Positions 32,656 to 42,217 of a DNA stretch of 64,000 bases are shown piece by piece (position 1 is the stretch's first letter; each line of letters begins with the position of its first letter). The stretch is from Rahnella sp. AA (GTDB taxonomy: Bacteria; Pseudomonadota; Gammaproteobacteria; Enterobacterales; Enterobacteriaceae): contig NZ_PITQ01000002.1 in the NCBI RefSeq assembly GCF_002834385.1, positions 496,001 to 560,000 of the forward strand. The letters run 5' to 3'. The position numbers and the translations under genes were made by a program. Below the pieces are notes generated by a model. That model saw only the letters and a list, made by a program, of their open reading frames with translations. It made no database searches and was not told the origin of the DNA.

Positions 32656-32687
32656 TTCCTATGACCAATAAAAACAGGAACAACATC

Positions 32688-33521
32688 ATGCGCAGCTATT
32701 TATTACTCATCGCAGTCTTTGTGTTGAGCGGGTGTCTCACAGCGCCACCTAAAGAAGCCGCCAAACCGACATTACTGCCGCGAGCACAAAGTTATACGGA
32801 TCTGACGCATCTCCCGTCACCACGGGGACGTGTTTTCGTCTCGGTTTACAATATCCAGGATGAAACCGGCCAGTTCAAACCGTATCCGGCGAGTAACTTC
32901 TCAACGGCGGTGCCGCAAAGCGCCACGGCAATGCTGGTATCCGCGTTGAAAGATTCGAAGTGGTTTATCCCCCTGGAACGTCAGGGCCTGCAAAATTTGC
33001 TGAACGAACGCAAAATTATCCGTGCAGCGCAGGAAAATGGCAGTGTCGCCATTAATAACCAGAGACCCCTTTCGTCACTGGTGGCGGCAAATATCCTGAT
33101 TGAAGGCTCGATTATCGGTTACGAAAGCAATGTGAAATCGGGCGGCGTGGGGGCGCGCTACTTTGGCATCGGCGCCAGTACGCAATACCAGTTAGACCAG
33201 ATAGCCGTGAACCTGCGTGCTGTCGACGTCAATACCGGGGAAGTTCTGTCGTCTGTTAATACCAGTAAGACCATCTTGTCGTATGAAGTCCAGGCCGGGG
33301 TATTCCGCTTTATCGACTATCAGCGTCTGCTGGAAGGCGAACTGGGCTATACCACCAACGAGCCAGTGATGTTGTGCCTGATGTCGGCCATTGAATCCGG
33401 GGTCATTTATCTGGTCAATGACGGCATCGATCGTAATCTGTGGCAATTGCAGAATCCTTCAGAGGTGAATTCACCGGTTCTGCAACGCTACAAAAACAGC
33501 GTTGTCCCTGCCGAATCCTGA
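32688..33521 (+). CDS. csgG: CsgG, outer-membrane curli secretion channel (lipoprotein)
   Basis: Starting at 32688 gives 277 residues, exactly the E. coli length, and places the lipobox LSGC after a short hydrophobic stretch, so Cys16 is the lipidated residue. Internal segments AQSYTDLTHLPSPRGRVFVS, YPASNFSTAVPQSATAML and SNVKSGGVGARYFGIGAS are hallmark CsgG sequences. The protein forms a nonameric pore. Alternative upstream ATGs at 32652 and 32661 would push the signal peptide inward and were rejected. It is the last gene of csgDEFG. Confidence 0.96.
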   Translation: MRSYLLLIAVFVLSGCLTAPPKEAAKPTLLPRAQSYTDLTHLPSPRGRVFVSVYNIQDETGQFKPYPASNFSTAVPQSATAMLVSALKDSKWFIPLERQGLQNLLNERKIIRAAQENGSVAINNQRPLSSLVAANILIEGSIIGYESNVKSGGVGARYFGIGASTQYQLDQIAVNLRAVDVNTGEVLSSVNTSKTILSYEVQAGVFRFIDYQRLLEGELGYTTNEPVMLCLMSAIESGVIYLVNDGIDRNLWQLQNPSEVNSPVLQRYKNSVVPAES

Positions 33522-33536
33522 TGGGCGGCGGTTGGC

Positions 33537-33577
33537 GAAGGGGGAAGGTTGGTTGAAACCCTCCCCCTTCTTTTTTT
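33537..33577 (+). terminator. Intrinsic terminator of csgDEFG
   Basis: GAAGGGGGAAGGTT and AACCCTCCCCCTTC pair over 14 bases with one mismatch, followed by seven T residues. Confidence 0.9.
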
Positions 33578-33586
33578 AAAACCGTA

Positions 33587-34045
33587 TCAGGATTTATTTT
33601 CTTCGGCTTTCACGGTCTGGCGGTAATTGTTAACCCGCTTTTTATCTTCAAGATTAAAATCAGGATCCAGATAAATGCTCAGCCGTTTGATCAGCAAATC
33701 TTCAAATACAAACACGGTGCAGAAATGATGGCTCCGGACCTCGGAGGTCGGCCAGCGATCGCCATTTTGCATCACGCCGCGCATCTGCCCTTCCAGCACG
33801 ACCGTGTCGCCCTCACTCAGGAACTGAAAAGCATCCTGAATATGCTGGATTTTGTCGATTTCAAGCGCAAAGCGTTTTCCCAGTTCGCCCAGCGATGACT
33901 TTCCCTGCGCGGTGCCAAATTTAGGGAAGAAAAGCACGACATCCTCTGCAAAAAGATCCAATAACGATGCGTCTGCCTGATCCAATTTGGCGTAAAAATT
34001 CTTAACGATTTCAATGCGTTTCTCTTTCAGTTCGTGTGCTGACAT
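33587..34045 (-). CDS. SnoaL/NTF2-like small protein
   Basis: The ATG at 34045, preceded by GAGGTGAAA, gives 152 residues; an upstream start at 34066 has no clear site. The sequence reads as a cone-shaped NTF2/SnoaL-like fold: an N-terminal helix (EIVKNFYAKLDQAD), LLDLFAEDVVLFFPKFGTAQGKSSLGE, then strands with VVLEGQMRGVMQNGDRWPTSEVRSHHFCTVF. These folds bind small hydrophobic ligands or act as isomerases. I cannot name a substrate. It is convergent with csgG. Confidence 0.7.
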   Translation of the reverse strand: MSAHELKEKRIEIVKNFYAKLDQADASLLDLFAEDVVLFFPKFGTAQGKSSLGELGKRFALEIDKIQHIQDAFQFLSEGDTVVLEGQMRGVMQNGDRWPTSEVRSHHFCTVFVFEDLLIKRLSIYLDPDFNLEDKKRVNNYRQTVKAEENKS

Positions 34046-34233
34046 TTTCACCTCGAAATTCTCCATCCAATCATTAAGCCTAGTAACTGCATCTGATTTT
34101 GCCAGTTATGCGGTAAGGCTCACAAAACCATGCCTCATGCCATATGAAGAGTTTTCTGCACTCAGGAGCGGAACCCACTACACTGGCAGGAGTTTTTACC
34201 ATTACTTCCTCTTACACTCTTGGAGAGTCACGG

Positions 34234-36039
34234 ATGTCTCAATTCACCAGAACAGGTCGCGAAATGCCGCCTGTTTCGCCATCTGGCCGCTGGCTGATCA
34301 TCGCAATATGTCTGCTACAGGGATTGCTGCTGTACTTCTTTATCTCCGGGTACGATTCGCCGAAATTTACCGGCTTTACCCATAATATTTACGGACAAAC
34401 TATGGCACTGGTATTACCGGTGCTAATTTCATTATCAGTTGCGGAGCTGGGTAACCGCCGTTTCTGGGGAGGTATGGCGCTCATCACGCTGCTGCTGGCA
34501 GGCATGGCGGCCTGGGCAAAAAGCAACCTTTTCGGTACGTCAGTGAATGCCGTGATCCCGGCGTTCTATTTGTCGCTGGCACTTCTGGTGTTCTTTATTC
34601 TGCCGTGGTTGCAGGTGCAAGCCTTCCCGGCACAAACCCGTTACCGCTACGCCAATCTGTCTGCCTGCTACAGCCAGAATACGCTGTGTGCGATGCTGAC
34701 CGTGCTGCTGATGCTGCTGGCGCTGGGCGTAATGGCGCTTTGTGCAGCGTTGTTCAGGCTGATCGGCATTGAGTATTTCCACACACTGTTTTTTGATACA
34801 CCCGTGTTTATGTGGCTGGTTTACGGGCTGTTGCTGGGGGTGAGTATTGTCACCTGCCGCACACAGCCTTCACTGATGAACACCACACGCAATATCATCG
34901 GCTTCATCCTGAAAGGCTTGCTGCCACTGGTGGCATTTGTCGCGCTCATTTTCCTGCTTGCGTTGCCGTTCACGGGCCTGACCGCGCTTTCGCTCACCTG
35001 GTCTGCGGCCAGTTTGCTGACCATTATGGCACTGAGCCTTCTGTTGCTGGTCAACGTGGTACGTGAAACGGATAGCACGGAGAAACCTTACCCTCGTTTT
35101 ATCCGGCTCATGGTCAACGCCGCGATCTTATTGCTGCCGGTGTATGCCGCGCTGGCACTGTATGCCACGGGGCTACGCATCTCTCAATATGGCTGGACGC
35201 CACAGCGCCTGTGGGCGGTACTGATCATCGTCGTCACGCTGACCGCTTCACTTTGCTACAGCTTTTCGGTGATCGACAAGCATCCGGGCTGGCTGCCGCG
35301 GATCACGCAGTTCAATAAACCGCTATCCCTGCTGATCGTGATATTGGTGATTGCGGCTAACAGCCCGGTTCTCGATCCTTACCGTATCAGCGTGAATAAC
35401 CAGATTGCCCGTCTGGACAGTGGAAAAACGCAGGCGAAAGATCTCGACCTGAGAATGCTGCGCTTCGAAACAGGACGTCGCGGTAATGACGCACTGAGCA
35501 AACTGGAACAGCACCCTGCCTTTACGGCTGATCCACGTTTGTTGGTTGCGTTGAAAAAAATTCAGGCGCAGACATCCCGCTGGGGCTCTTACAACGACAA
35601 AGATGCCGACGCACTGGCGAAAAGCTACCGGATTGAAGAGGCGAAGAAGATGATTTTGCTGGCGAAAGGCGCAGTTCAGCCCGATGATTCCTGGTGGAAG
35701 GCCCTGCCAGATCTGGAACAGTACCGCAACACGCTGCGCGATTGTCTGAGCCTGCAGAACGCCTGCATCATCAATACGCCGGATTTAAACGGCGACAAAC
35801 AAAAAGAAGTTTTCTTCTGTAATACCGCGGATATTCCCTCCGTTAACTGCCGCGTTTACAGCCGTCAGGACGGAAAGTGGTCGCAAGCGGGCGAGCTTTA
35901 TCTGTATCAGGAAAAGGACAGCGAAGCGCTGATTCAGGCCCTGCGCAACGGGGAAGTCAAACCGGTCCCCCGCAAATGGGCGGATATACAAATAGAAGGT
36001 AAACGCCGCGTGGTTCATTACAACCGCGACGAAGAATAG
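34234..36039 (+). CDS. DUF4153-family multi-pass membrane protein with soluble C-terminal domain
   Basis: The start at 34234 follows TTGGAGAG and gives 601 residues; earlier in-frame starts lack such a site. The first about 370 residues contain about eleven membrane helices, matching DUF4153. The remaining 230 residues are hydrophilic and include repeated basic/acidic segments and KNYN-like motifs. This C-terminal part holds a DxNxDxxxE-like segment (DLNGDKQKEVF) reminiscent of calcium-binding loops. The function is unknown. It stands alone between a SnoaL-like gene and cybB. Confidence 0.72.
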   Translation: MSQFTRTGREMPPVSPSGRWLIIAICLLQGLLLYFFISGYDSPKFTGFTHNIYGQTMALVLPVLISLSVAELGNRRFWGGMALITLLLAGMAAWAKSNLFGTSVNAVIPAFYLSLALLVFFILPWLQVQAFPAQTRYRYANLSACYSQNTLCAMLTVLLMLLALGVMALCAALFRLIGIEYFHTLFFDTPVFMWLVYGLLLGVSIVTCRTQPSLMNTTRNIIGFILKGLLPLVAFVALIFLLALPFTGLTALSLTWSAASLLTIMALSLLLLVNVVRETDSTEKPYPRFIRLMVNAAILLLPVYAALALYATGLRISQYGWTPQRLWAVLIIVVTLTASLCYSFSVIDKHPGWLPRITQFNKPLSLLIVILVIAANSPVLDPYRISVNNQIARLDSGKTQAKDLDLRMLRFETGRRGNDALSKLEQHPAFTADPRLLVALKKIQAQTSRWGSYNDKDADALAKSYRIEEAKKMILLAKGAVQPDDSWWKALPDLEQYRNTLRDCLSLQNACIINTPDLNGDKQKEVFFCNTADIPSVNCRVYSRQDGKWSQAGELYLYQEKDSEALIQALRNGEVKPVPRKWADIQIEGKRRVVHYNRDEE

Positions 36040-36090
36040 CCTTAGCGTGCTTTTACCGGCAGACCTCACGGCCTGCCGGTGAATTCATCA

Positions 36091-36609
36091 TTAAGGCATC
36101 ATGCGCTGTAAGGTGTCATCTTTTCGAAAATAATGATGATAAATCGCCGCCAGTGCATGTAATCCAATCAGGTAATAACCAAAGTTCGCCAGAAATTGAT
36201 GTGCCGTTCGCACGGTGCGCCGGACGGAGGGATCCGGCGTGACAAACTGCGGCACGTGCCAGCCGAATAAATACCAGTCACGGCCGCCAAATTCCAGTGT
36301 CAAAACACCGAGCACGGGCAGGGAAAGAAACAACAGATACAACACACCATGTACTGCATGAGAGGCGGCGATTTGCCAGCGCGGCAATGCAGGCGTGATG
36401 ACCGGGGTTGCGTGGCGGGTACGCAAAAAAATACGAATGAACATCAGTAACCAGACACAAATGCCGAAATTAAAATGCAGCAAACGCACCAGTGGCTGAT
36501 TGTCTTCGGGGAAGTCGTCGCGGGTCAGCATGGCCGCATAAGTCAGAATAATCAGCAACAGCGTTGCCCAGTGCAGGCTTATCTGGGACAGCGAATAGCG
36601 GGTTTTCAT
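36091..36609 (-). CDS. cybB: Cytochrome b561 family protein (CybB)
   Basis: The start at 36609, preceded by CCAGGAAAT, gives 172 residues, matching E. coli CybB (176). Four membrane helices are visible, and four histidines expected to bind two hemes occur in ISLHW, LLHFNFG, SHAVHG and AHQFLANFGYYLIGLHALAA. CybB is an inner-membrane superoxide:quinone or quinol oxidoreductase in E. coli. An in-frame ATG at 36642 has a poorer ribosome site. It is divergent from the PEBP-family gene. Confidence 0.88.
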   Translation of the reverse strand: MKTRYSLSQISLHWATLLLIILTYAAMLTRDDFPEDNQPLVRLLHFNFGICVWLLMFIRIFLRTRHATPVITPALPRWQIAASHAVHGVLYLLFLSLPVLGVLTLEFGGRDWYLFGWHVPQFVTPDPSVRRTVRTAHQFLANFGYYLIGLHALAAIYHHYFRKDDTLQRMMP

Positions 36610-36848
36610 GAGCAATTTCCTGGCCGGAGGATAAATATTCATTAAAAGGTCTCGGAGTGAGTATAGAGAGGAATTACGCAGACTTTGTGGATATTCCTGT
36701 TCAGCCGTCTCCCCCAGACATGAATTGACACATCCGGTCAATATGAGCGGAAAAGTGAGTAATATGACTGGCTATGTCCCACACTGTCCCTCACATCCCT
36801 TTATAATCCATTCACACTGACACATAATGACCTTACGGGGATTATCCA

Positions 36849-37475
36849 ATGAAATTGATCAGCCAAAGTTTTGAGAACGGTTCACCCATGCCCGGCGAGT
36901 TTGCTTTTGCCGTAAAAGATGAAAAAAACCATCTGGCGCTTTCCAGCAATAAAAACCCGCATCTGGCATGGCACGACGTGCCGGAAAACACCCGTTCGTT
37001 TGCACTGGTGTGCGTGGATCCGCATGTTCCAAGCCGGCCGGATGACGTCAATCAGGAAGGTAAAGTGGTTTCAGCGTCGTTACCGCGTATCGATTTGTTC
37101 CACTGGTTGCTTGTCAATATTCCCGCAGACACCCGTGAGATTGCCGCAGGCAGCCACAGCGACAGCGTGACGCCACATGGCAAGCCTGCTCTGCCTGCTG
37201 AAGCCGGAATGCGCCACGGCATCAACGGTTACACCGCCTGGTTTGGCGATGATGAAAATATGGGTGGCGATTATTACGGTTATGACGGCGCCTGCCCGCC
37301 GTGGAATGATGAACTCGTGCACGATTACGTCTTTACGCTGTATGCGCTGGATATCCCTGCACTGGAATTGCAGGATAAATTCTACGGCCCGGATGTTCTT
37401 GCAGCCATCGAAGGTCACGTTCTGGCACAAGCCAGCCTGACCGGGACCTATACGTTAAACCCGAACCTGAATTAA
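36849..37475 (+). CDS. PEBP (YbhB/YbcL) family protein
   Basis: The 208-residue protein belongs to the phosphatidylethanolamine-binding/Raf kinase inhibitor-like family. The ligand-binding pocket motifs are VCVDPHVPSRPDDVNQEGKV near residue 56, FHWLLVNIP near residue 87, and GYDGACPPWNDE near residue 150. Family members bind anionic lipid head groups or nucleotides. It lacks a signal peptide, suggesting a cytoplasmic location. The AraC-type regulator gene follows with a 21-bp gap, so the two may be one transcript. Confidence 0.85.
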   Translation: MKLISQSFENGSPMPGEFAFAVKDEKNHLALSSNKNPHLAWHDVPENTRSFALVCVDPHVPSRPDDVNQEGKVVSASLPRIDLFHWLLVNIPADTREIAAGSHSDSVTPHGKPALPAEAGMRHGINGYTAWFGDDENMGGDYYGYDGACPPWNDELVHDYVFTLYALDIPALELQDKFYGPDVLAAIEGHVLAQASLTGTYTLNPNLN

Positions 37476-37496
37476 TGCCCTCTGGCAGGAGACACC

Positions 37497-38339
37497 GTGC
37501 AGCCTGAAAACCACAGCAATGCAGGAAATCTTCTGCCTGACCAGTTGCCGGTCAACCACGACCGGCTTTTTTCTCTGGCACAGCCTTTTTTGCAACAACC
37601 TCATCAGGCGTCTAATTTTCGTTTTTTTGAGCCATCATTGCTGCGGGTTCATTCCGGGCAACTGACGCTACGCCTGGAGCACGAGCCCCCGGAGATGCTG
37701 GGGAACTCGCCCCATCTGATGGTGATTTCGCAACACACTCAGGCACACGTCAGCAAGATGCCCGATGCCGAAACCGGGGTTTTCTCATCGCTGTTTCTGG
37801 GGTTCTCACCGTCGCTGATCGCCGGATTTTACCGTGATAACGCCCCGCTGCTGACCCCTTTGCCGGCGCTTAATGGTTTCCAAATTATTCCGCTGGATGA
37901 TGAATTGCAGGAAACGCTGGATTACTGCCTTCGCGCGATCAGCAACCCCGCCAGCACTGCGGTACAACAGAACCGCCTGACCGGCGTACTGATTGCGCTG
38001 GCGGAGCGCGGGATTTTATTCATGCCACGCGCCGGTGAACCGCTGGGGACCCGGCTGACCACGCTGCTGTCTTCCGCGCCAGAATTTGCCTGGACGGCGG
38101 CAAATGCCAGCCAGCAGCTGGCAATGAGTGAAGCCACGCTGCGGCGGCGGCTGGTGGAAGAGCAGATTAGTTTCCGGACATTATTGCAGGATATCCGCAT
38201 GCACCATGCCATGACCCTGCTGCAAACCACGCGCTGGAGCCTTTCACAAATAGCGGATGCCTGCGGCTACCGCGCCAGTTCGCGTTTTTCTTTGCGGTTC
38301 AGGCAGCGGTTTGGCTGTTCGCCCTCGGCCATTCGTTGA
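37497..38339 (+). CDS. AraC-family transcriptional regulator
   Basis: The 280-residue protein starts at a GTG preceded by GCAGGAGA. The C-terminal AraC double helix-turn-helix is in residues 195-278, with ASQQLAMSEATLRRRLVEEQISFRTLL and SLSQIADACGYRASSRFSLRFRQRFGCSPSAIR. The N-terminal ligand domain has no recognised relative. It follows the PEBP gene on the same strand and probably regulates it or itself; inducer unknown. Confidence 0.85.
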   Translation: MQPENHSNAGNLLPDQLPVNHDRLFSLAQPFLQQPHQASNFRFFEPSLLRVHSGQLTLRLEHEPPEMLGNSPHLMVISQHTQAHVSKMPDAETGVFSSLFLGFSPSLIAGFYRDNAPLLTPLPALNGFQIIPLDDELQETLDYCLRAISNPASTAVQQNRLTGVLIALAERGILFMPRAGEPLGTRLTTLLSSAPEFAWTAANASQQLAMSEATLRRRLVEEQISFRTLLQDIRMHHAMTLLQTTRWSLSQIADACGYRASSRFSLRFRQRFGCSPSAIR

Positions 38340-38344
38340 TAAAA

Positions 38345-38373
38345 AAAGCCAGTCATCTGAGATGACTGGCTTT
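38345..38373. terminator. Bidirectional terminator between the AraC gene and alaC
   Basis: AAAGCCAGTCAT-CTGAG-ATGACTGGCTTT forms a perfect 12-bp stem between two convergent genes, with A- and T-rich flanks. Confidence 0.85.
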
Positions 38374-38403
38374 CATACATTCGGCTTTCACTGCTTCAGA
38401 AAA

Positions 38404-39648
38404 TTATTCGGACTCAGCGGGCGGTTCGCTGCCGGCTTTTTTCGGTGCCAGCAGGCCGTCTGCGCGGAACATCGCTTTAATGCCGCGTACGGCCTGGCGG
38501 ATGCGGTCCTGGTTTTCGATTAACGCGAAACGCACATGCGTATCACCGTAATCACCGAAACCGATGCCCGGCGAAACACAAACTTTCGCGTCAGCCAGCA
38601 GTCGCTTCGCGAATTCCAGCGACCCTAAATGGGCGTACGCTGGCGGAATTTTGGCCCAGACGTACATCGATGCTTTCGGATTTTCCACCATCCAGCCCGC
38701 CTCGTGCAGACCGCGAACCAGAACGTTCCGGCGCTGGCGATACTGTTCGGCAATGTCTTTCACGCATTGCTGGTCACCTTCGAGCGCCGCAATCGCCGCC
38801 ACCTGTAACGGGGTGAAGGTGCCGTAATCGTGGTAACTTTTGATACGCGCCAGCGCACTGACCAGCTCAGGATTGCCCACCATAAAGCCAATACGCCAGC
38901 CCGCCATATTGTAGCTTTTTGACAGCGTGAAAAATTCCACGGCGATGTCTTTCGCACCCGGCACCTGCATGATCGACGGGGCTTTCCAGCCGTCGTAGAC
39001 GATATCGGCATAGGCCAGATCGTGGATCACCAGCACGTTGTATTGTTTTGCCAGCGCCACCACCCGCTCGAAGAAATCCAGTTCTACGCATTGCGCCGTC
39101 GGGTTAGACGGGAAGCCGAGAATCATCATTTTCGGGCGAGGAATGGTTTCACGAATAGCTTTTTCCAGCTCGGCAAAGAAATCCACACCTTCCGCCAGCG
39201 GCACGGAACGTACCTGCGCACCGGCAATCACTGCACCGTAAATGTGGATCGGATAACTTGGGTTTGGCACCAGAACGGTATCACCGTGATCGAGCGTCGC
39301 CAGCATCAGATGCGCCAGCCCCTCTTTCGACCCGATGGTGACGATAGCCTCACTTTCCGGATCGATTTCTACCTGATAACGATCGGCGTACCAGCGGGAA
39401 ATCGCCCGGCGCAAACGCGGAATACCACGAGATGTCGAATACCCGTGCGTGTCTTCACGCTGCGCAACCTGCACCAGTTTCTCCACGATGTGTGGCGGCG
39501 TGGGGCCGTCAGGATTCCCCATACTGAAATCGATAATGTCCTCGCCACGGTGGCGTGCGGCCATTTTCAGTTCAGCAGTAATGTTGAAAACATAAGGGGG
39601 AAGACGATCGATACGTGAAAAACGACGGGGTGAACTGGAATCAGCCAT
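38404..39648 (-). CDS. alaC: AlaC, glutamate-pyruvate aminotransferase
   Basis: The start at 39648 follows AGAGGAAATT and gives 414 residues (412 in E. coli). The PLP lysine is in [12 protein letters not shown] (about residue 250). Further class I aminotransferase motifs are [19 protein letters not shown], and FPSNPTAQ. AlaC makes alanine from pyruvate and glutamate. Upstream in-frame residues before the ATG at 39648 are not part of the conserved protein. In E. coli alaC is divergent from ypdA, the same order as here with one acetyltransferase gene inserted. Confidence 0.96.
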   Translation of the reverse strand: MADSSSPRRFSRIDRLPPYVFNITAELKMAARHRGEDIIDFSMGNPDGPTPPHIVEKLVQVAQREDTHGYSTSRGIPRLRRAISRWYADRYQVEIDPESEAIVTIGSKEGLAHLMLATLDHGDTVLVPNPSYPIHIYGAVIAGAQVRSVPLAEGVDFFAELEKAIRETIPRPKMMILGFPSNPTAQCVELDFFERVVALAKQYNVLVIHDLAYADIVYDGWKAPSIMQVPGAKDIAVEFFTLSKSYNMAGWRIGFMVGNPELVSALARIKSYHDYGTFTPLQVAAIAALEGDQQCVKDIAEQYRQRRNVLVRGLHEAGWMVENPKASMYVWAKIPPAYAHLGSLEFAKRLLADAKVCVSPGIGFGDYGDTHVRFALIENQDRIRQAVRGIKAMFRADGLLAPKKAGSEPPAESE

Positions 39649-39768
39649 AATTTCCTCTGGGATACGTAAGCGCCCGGACCGTCCGAGCGACGCTGGCCGC
39701 TTTGCGGCCTTCAACGAACATAACGCAGAGCAAAATGGCTGTCGAGAGAGTGAGCAACATTTTTTTAA
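39649..39768 (-). promoter_or_regulatory. alaC leader with two hairpins
   Basis: The 120-bp gap between the acetyltransferase gene and alaC holds two perfect small stems: GGCCGC-TTT-GCGGCC (39695-39709) and CGGAC-C-GTCCG (39675-39685). They could form a leader structure in alaC mRNA or end the acetyltransferase transcript. Confidence 0.4.
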
Positions 39769-40305
39769 CTAAGGGCGCGGATCGCCCGCCAGCAACCCCA
39801 GCAGCCAGTCGTTTTTCCACTCCTCGCCAATCCTGTAGCTGTCACGCAACCGCCCTTCGAACTGAAAGCCGCATTTCTCCAGCACGCGGCGTGATGCATC
39901 GTTGCCTTCCAGCACATTGGCCTGTAAACGATGGAAGCCGCAGTGGTTGAATGCAAAATTCAGCACTTCACGTAATGACTCCACCGCATACCCTTTACGC
40001 TGATGTTCCGGTGCCAGAATAAAGCCGACTTCACCCTGCTGATAAGGCCGCCAGTCAGGGAAAAACCCGGTGAGACCCACGGCGGCACCGGTCTCTTTTT
40101 CACGGATGAGCAAACATAACCAGAAATCACAGTAGCGATCCCAGTCACCAAGACGCTGTTCGAACCGGCTGTGAATTTGTGCGGGTGTTTCAATATCACC
40201 GATAAAGCGCATGACTTCCGGGGCCTGGTAAAGCCGCAAGAAAAATGTCCAGTCGTCGGGCTGTACAGGCTGCATGACCAGCCGCGGCGTTGATAACGAA
40301 ATCAT
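39769..40305 (-). CDS. GNAT acetyltransferase, RimJ/RimL-like
   Basis: The 178-residue protein has the GNAT fold of the RimJ/RimL/YjcK type, with the acetyl-CoA loop APEHQRKGYAVESL near residue 105 and a VLEGNDASRRVLEKCGF segment near residue 143. It may acetylate an N-terminal amino acid or a small molecule. Its stop lies 120 bases ahead of the alaC start, on the same strand. The substrate is unknown. Confidence 0.82.
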   Translation of the reverse strand: MISLSTPRLVMQPVQPDDWTFFLRLYQAPEVMRFIGDIETPAQIHSRFEQRLGDWDRYCDFWLCLLIREKETGAAVGLTGFFPDWRPYQQGEVGFILAPEHQRKGYAVESLREVLNFAFNHCGFHRLQANVLEGNDASRRVLEKCGFQFEGRLRDSYRIGEEWKNDWLLGLLAGDPRP

Positions 40306-40419
40306 TTCTGATGGCTCTCCTGTGTCTGCTGATGGTGAAAGTCTGACCTTTTACATATAATAACCGCTGAATCCATTTGGCACGCCTTTCTTTAAATCGT
40401 GCAAAGAGTCTAATCTGCC

Positions 40420-42123
40420 ATGCCTCACATGTTCGATATGTTGCTGGCGGTCTTTGACCGTGCAGCACTGATGCTTATCTGCCTGTTTTTCCTCACGCGT
40501 ACCCCGCTGTTCCGTAAACTGCTGCATAAAGAAAATGATAACCATACGGCGCTGGAACTGGCGGCGGTGACAGCCATTTTCTCTCTGTTTGCCATTTTCG
40601 GCACGCTCTCCGGGATCAACGTTGAAGGCTCGCTGATCAACGTACGGACCATCGCTATCATGTCCGGCGGTATCCTGTTCGGGCCGTGGGTCGGGATCAT
40701 CACAGGTGTGATTTCAGGCACTCACCGTTTTCTTATCGACATTCACGGGCCAACGTCAATTCCCTGCCTGATCACCAGTATTACCGCCGGTTTCCTGTCA
40801 GGCTATATCAATAAAAATGTCAAAAAAACGCTGCACTGGAAAGTGGGTATTATCGGCGGAATGCTGTGCGAAACGCTGACCATGATCCTGATTCTACTGA
40901 TGGCCCGCCCGTTTTCACTCGGGCTGGATATCGTGATGAATATCGCCGCACCGCTGATCCTGGGTGCCAGTTCGATTGGCCTCATCGTGATATTGGTGCA
41001 AAGCGTCGAGGATGAAAAAGAGGTCATCGCCGCCCGGCAGGCGCGGCTGGCGCTGGATATCGCTAATAAAACGCTGCCCTATTTTCGTAATATCAATGCC
41101 GAGTCGCTGGCCAGTATTTGCAGTATTATTCGTGATGATATCGATGCTGATGCGGTGGCGATTACCGATACCAAAAATATTCTGGCGTATGTCGGTGTCG
41201 GAGCCGAAGAGTACAACATCGGCCACGAAACGCTCAGTGAGATGACGAAGGCCACGCTGGAAAGTGGCCAGATTACCGTCAAGAACAACGATGAAATGCA
41301 CCGCACGCCGCAGATTCATTCGCTGATCATCATCCCCCTGTGGGAAAAAGGCGAAGTGACCGGCTCGCTGAAAATTTATTACTGCGATCCACACCGTATT
41401 ACGTATTCGCTGAAGGTGATGGCCATCGGGCTGTCGCAAATCATGTCGACCCAGATGGAAGTTTCACGTACCGAGCAGTTGCGCGAGATGGCCAATAAAG
41501 CCGAAATGCGTGCGCTGCAAAGCAAGATCAATCCGCATTTCCTGTTTAACGCGCTGAATGCCATTTCGTCTTCCATTCGCGTTCGTCCTGACGTTGCGCG
41601 GCAGTTAATCATCAATCTTTCCCGTTACTTGCGTTATAACCTGGAGCTGAACGACGAGCTGATCGACCTGCGAAAAGAGTTACATCAGGTGCAGGATTAC
41701 ATCGCCATCGAACAGGCACGCTTTGGCAGCAAACTGACCGTCATCTACGATATTGATGACGATATCTCGGTTAAAATCCCCAGCCTGCTGATTCAGCCAC
41801 TGGTAGAAAACGCGATTGTCCACGGGATCCAAAAGTGTAGCGGTAAAGGGGTTGTCGTAATTTCAGTCAAGCATCAGGCTGAGGGGATCAAGGTTTCGGT
41901 GAAGGACACCGGTCATGGTATTAATCAGGAAACCATTGACCGCGTGGCACGTAATGAAATGCCGGGGAATAAGATCGGTTTACTGAATGTGCACCACCGG
42001 GTTTCGTTGCTGTATGGTCAGGGTCTGGATATTCGCCGCCTTGAGCCTGGTACAGATATTTCGTTTCTGATAACACGCACTCAACCGCAAGTCACCGCCG
42101 CCCCGGAGAGCAAAATAGCCTGA
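40420..42123 (+). CDS. ypdA: YpdA/PyrS, pyruvate-sensing histidine kinase (LytS type)
   Basis: The 567-residue protein corresponds to E. coli YpdA (565). Residues about 1-200 form a 5TM-LytS type membrane domain ([15 protein letters not shown]), followed by a GAF domain and a LytS/YehU-type kinase domain with the phosphoacceptor His in [17 protein letters not shown] (about residue 375) and ATP-binding VENAIVHGI and [12 protein letters not shown] motifs. It senses extracellular pyruvate and phosphorylates YpdB. ypdB follows after 94 bp. Confidence 0.94.
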   Translation: MPHMFDMLLAVFDRAALMLICLFFLTRTPLFRKLLHKENDNHTALELAAVTAIFSLFAIFGTLSGINVEGSLINVRTIAIMSGGILFGPWVGIITGVISGTHRFLIDIHGPTSIPCLITSITAGFLSGYINKNVKKTLHWKVGIIGGMLCETLTMILILLMARPFSLGLDIVMNIAAPLILGASSIGLIVILVQSVEDEKEVIAARQARLALDIANKTLPYFRNINAESLASICSIIRDDIDADAVAITDTKNILAYVGVGAEEYNIGHETLSEMTKATLESGQITVKNNDEMHRTPQIHSLIIIPLWEKGEVTGSLKIYYCDPHRITYSLKVMAIGLSQIMSTQMEVSRTEQLREMANKAEMRALQSKINPHFLFNALNAISSSIRVRPDVARQLIINLSRYLRYNLELNDELIDLRKELHQVQDYIAIEQARFGSKLTVIYDIDDDISVKIPSLLIQPLVENAIVHGIQKCSGKGVVVISVKHQAEGIKVSVKDTGHGINQETIDRVARNEMPGNKIGLLNVHHRVSLLYGQGLDIRRLEPGTDISFLITRTQPQVTAAPESKIA

Positions 42124-42217
42124 CACGCTGTGTGCTAAAAAAACCGAATCATCAGAAATTTTTGTCGTTTTTAATCTGCCGCCCGCTTTTCGGGCGATCG
42201 CACCGGGGGATAATTCC

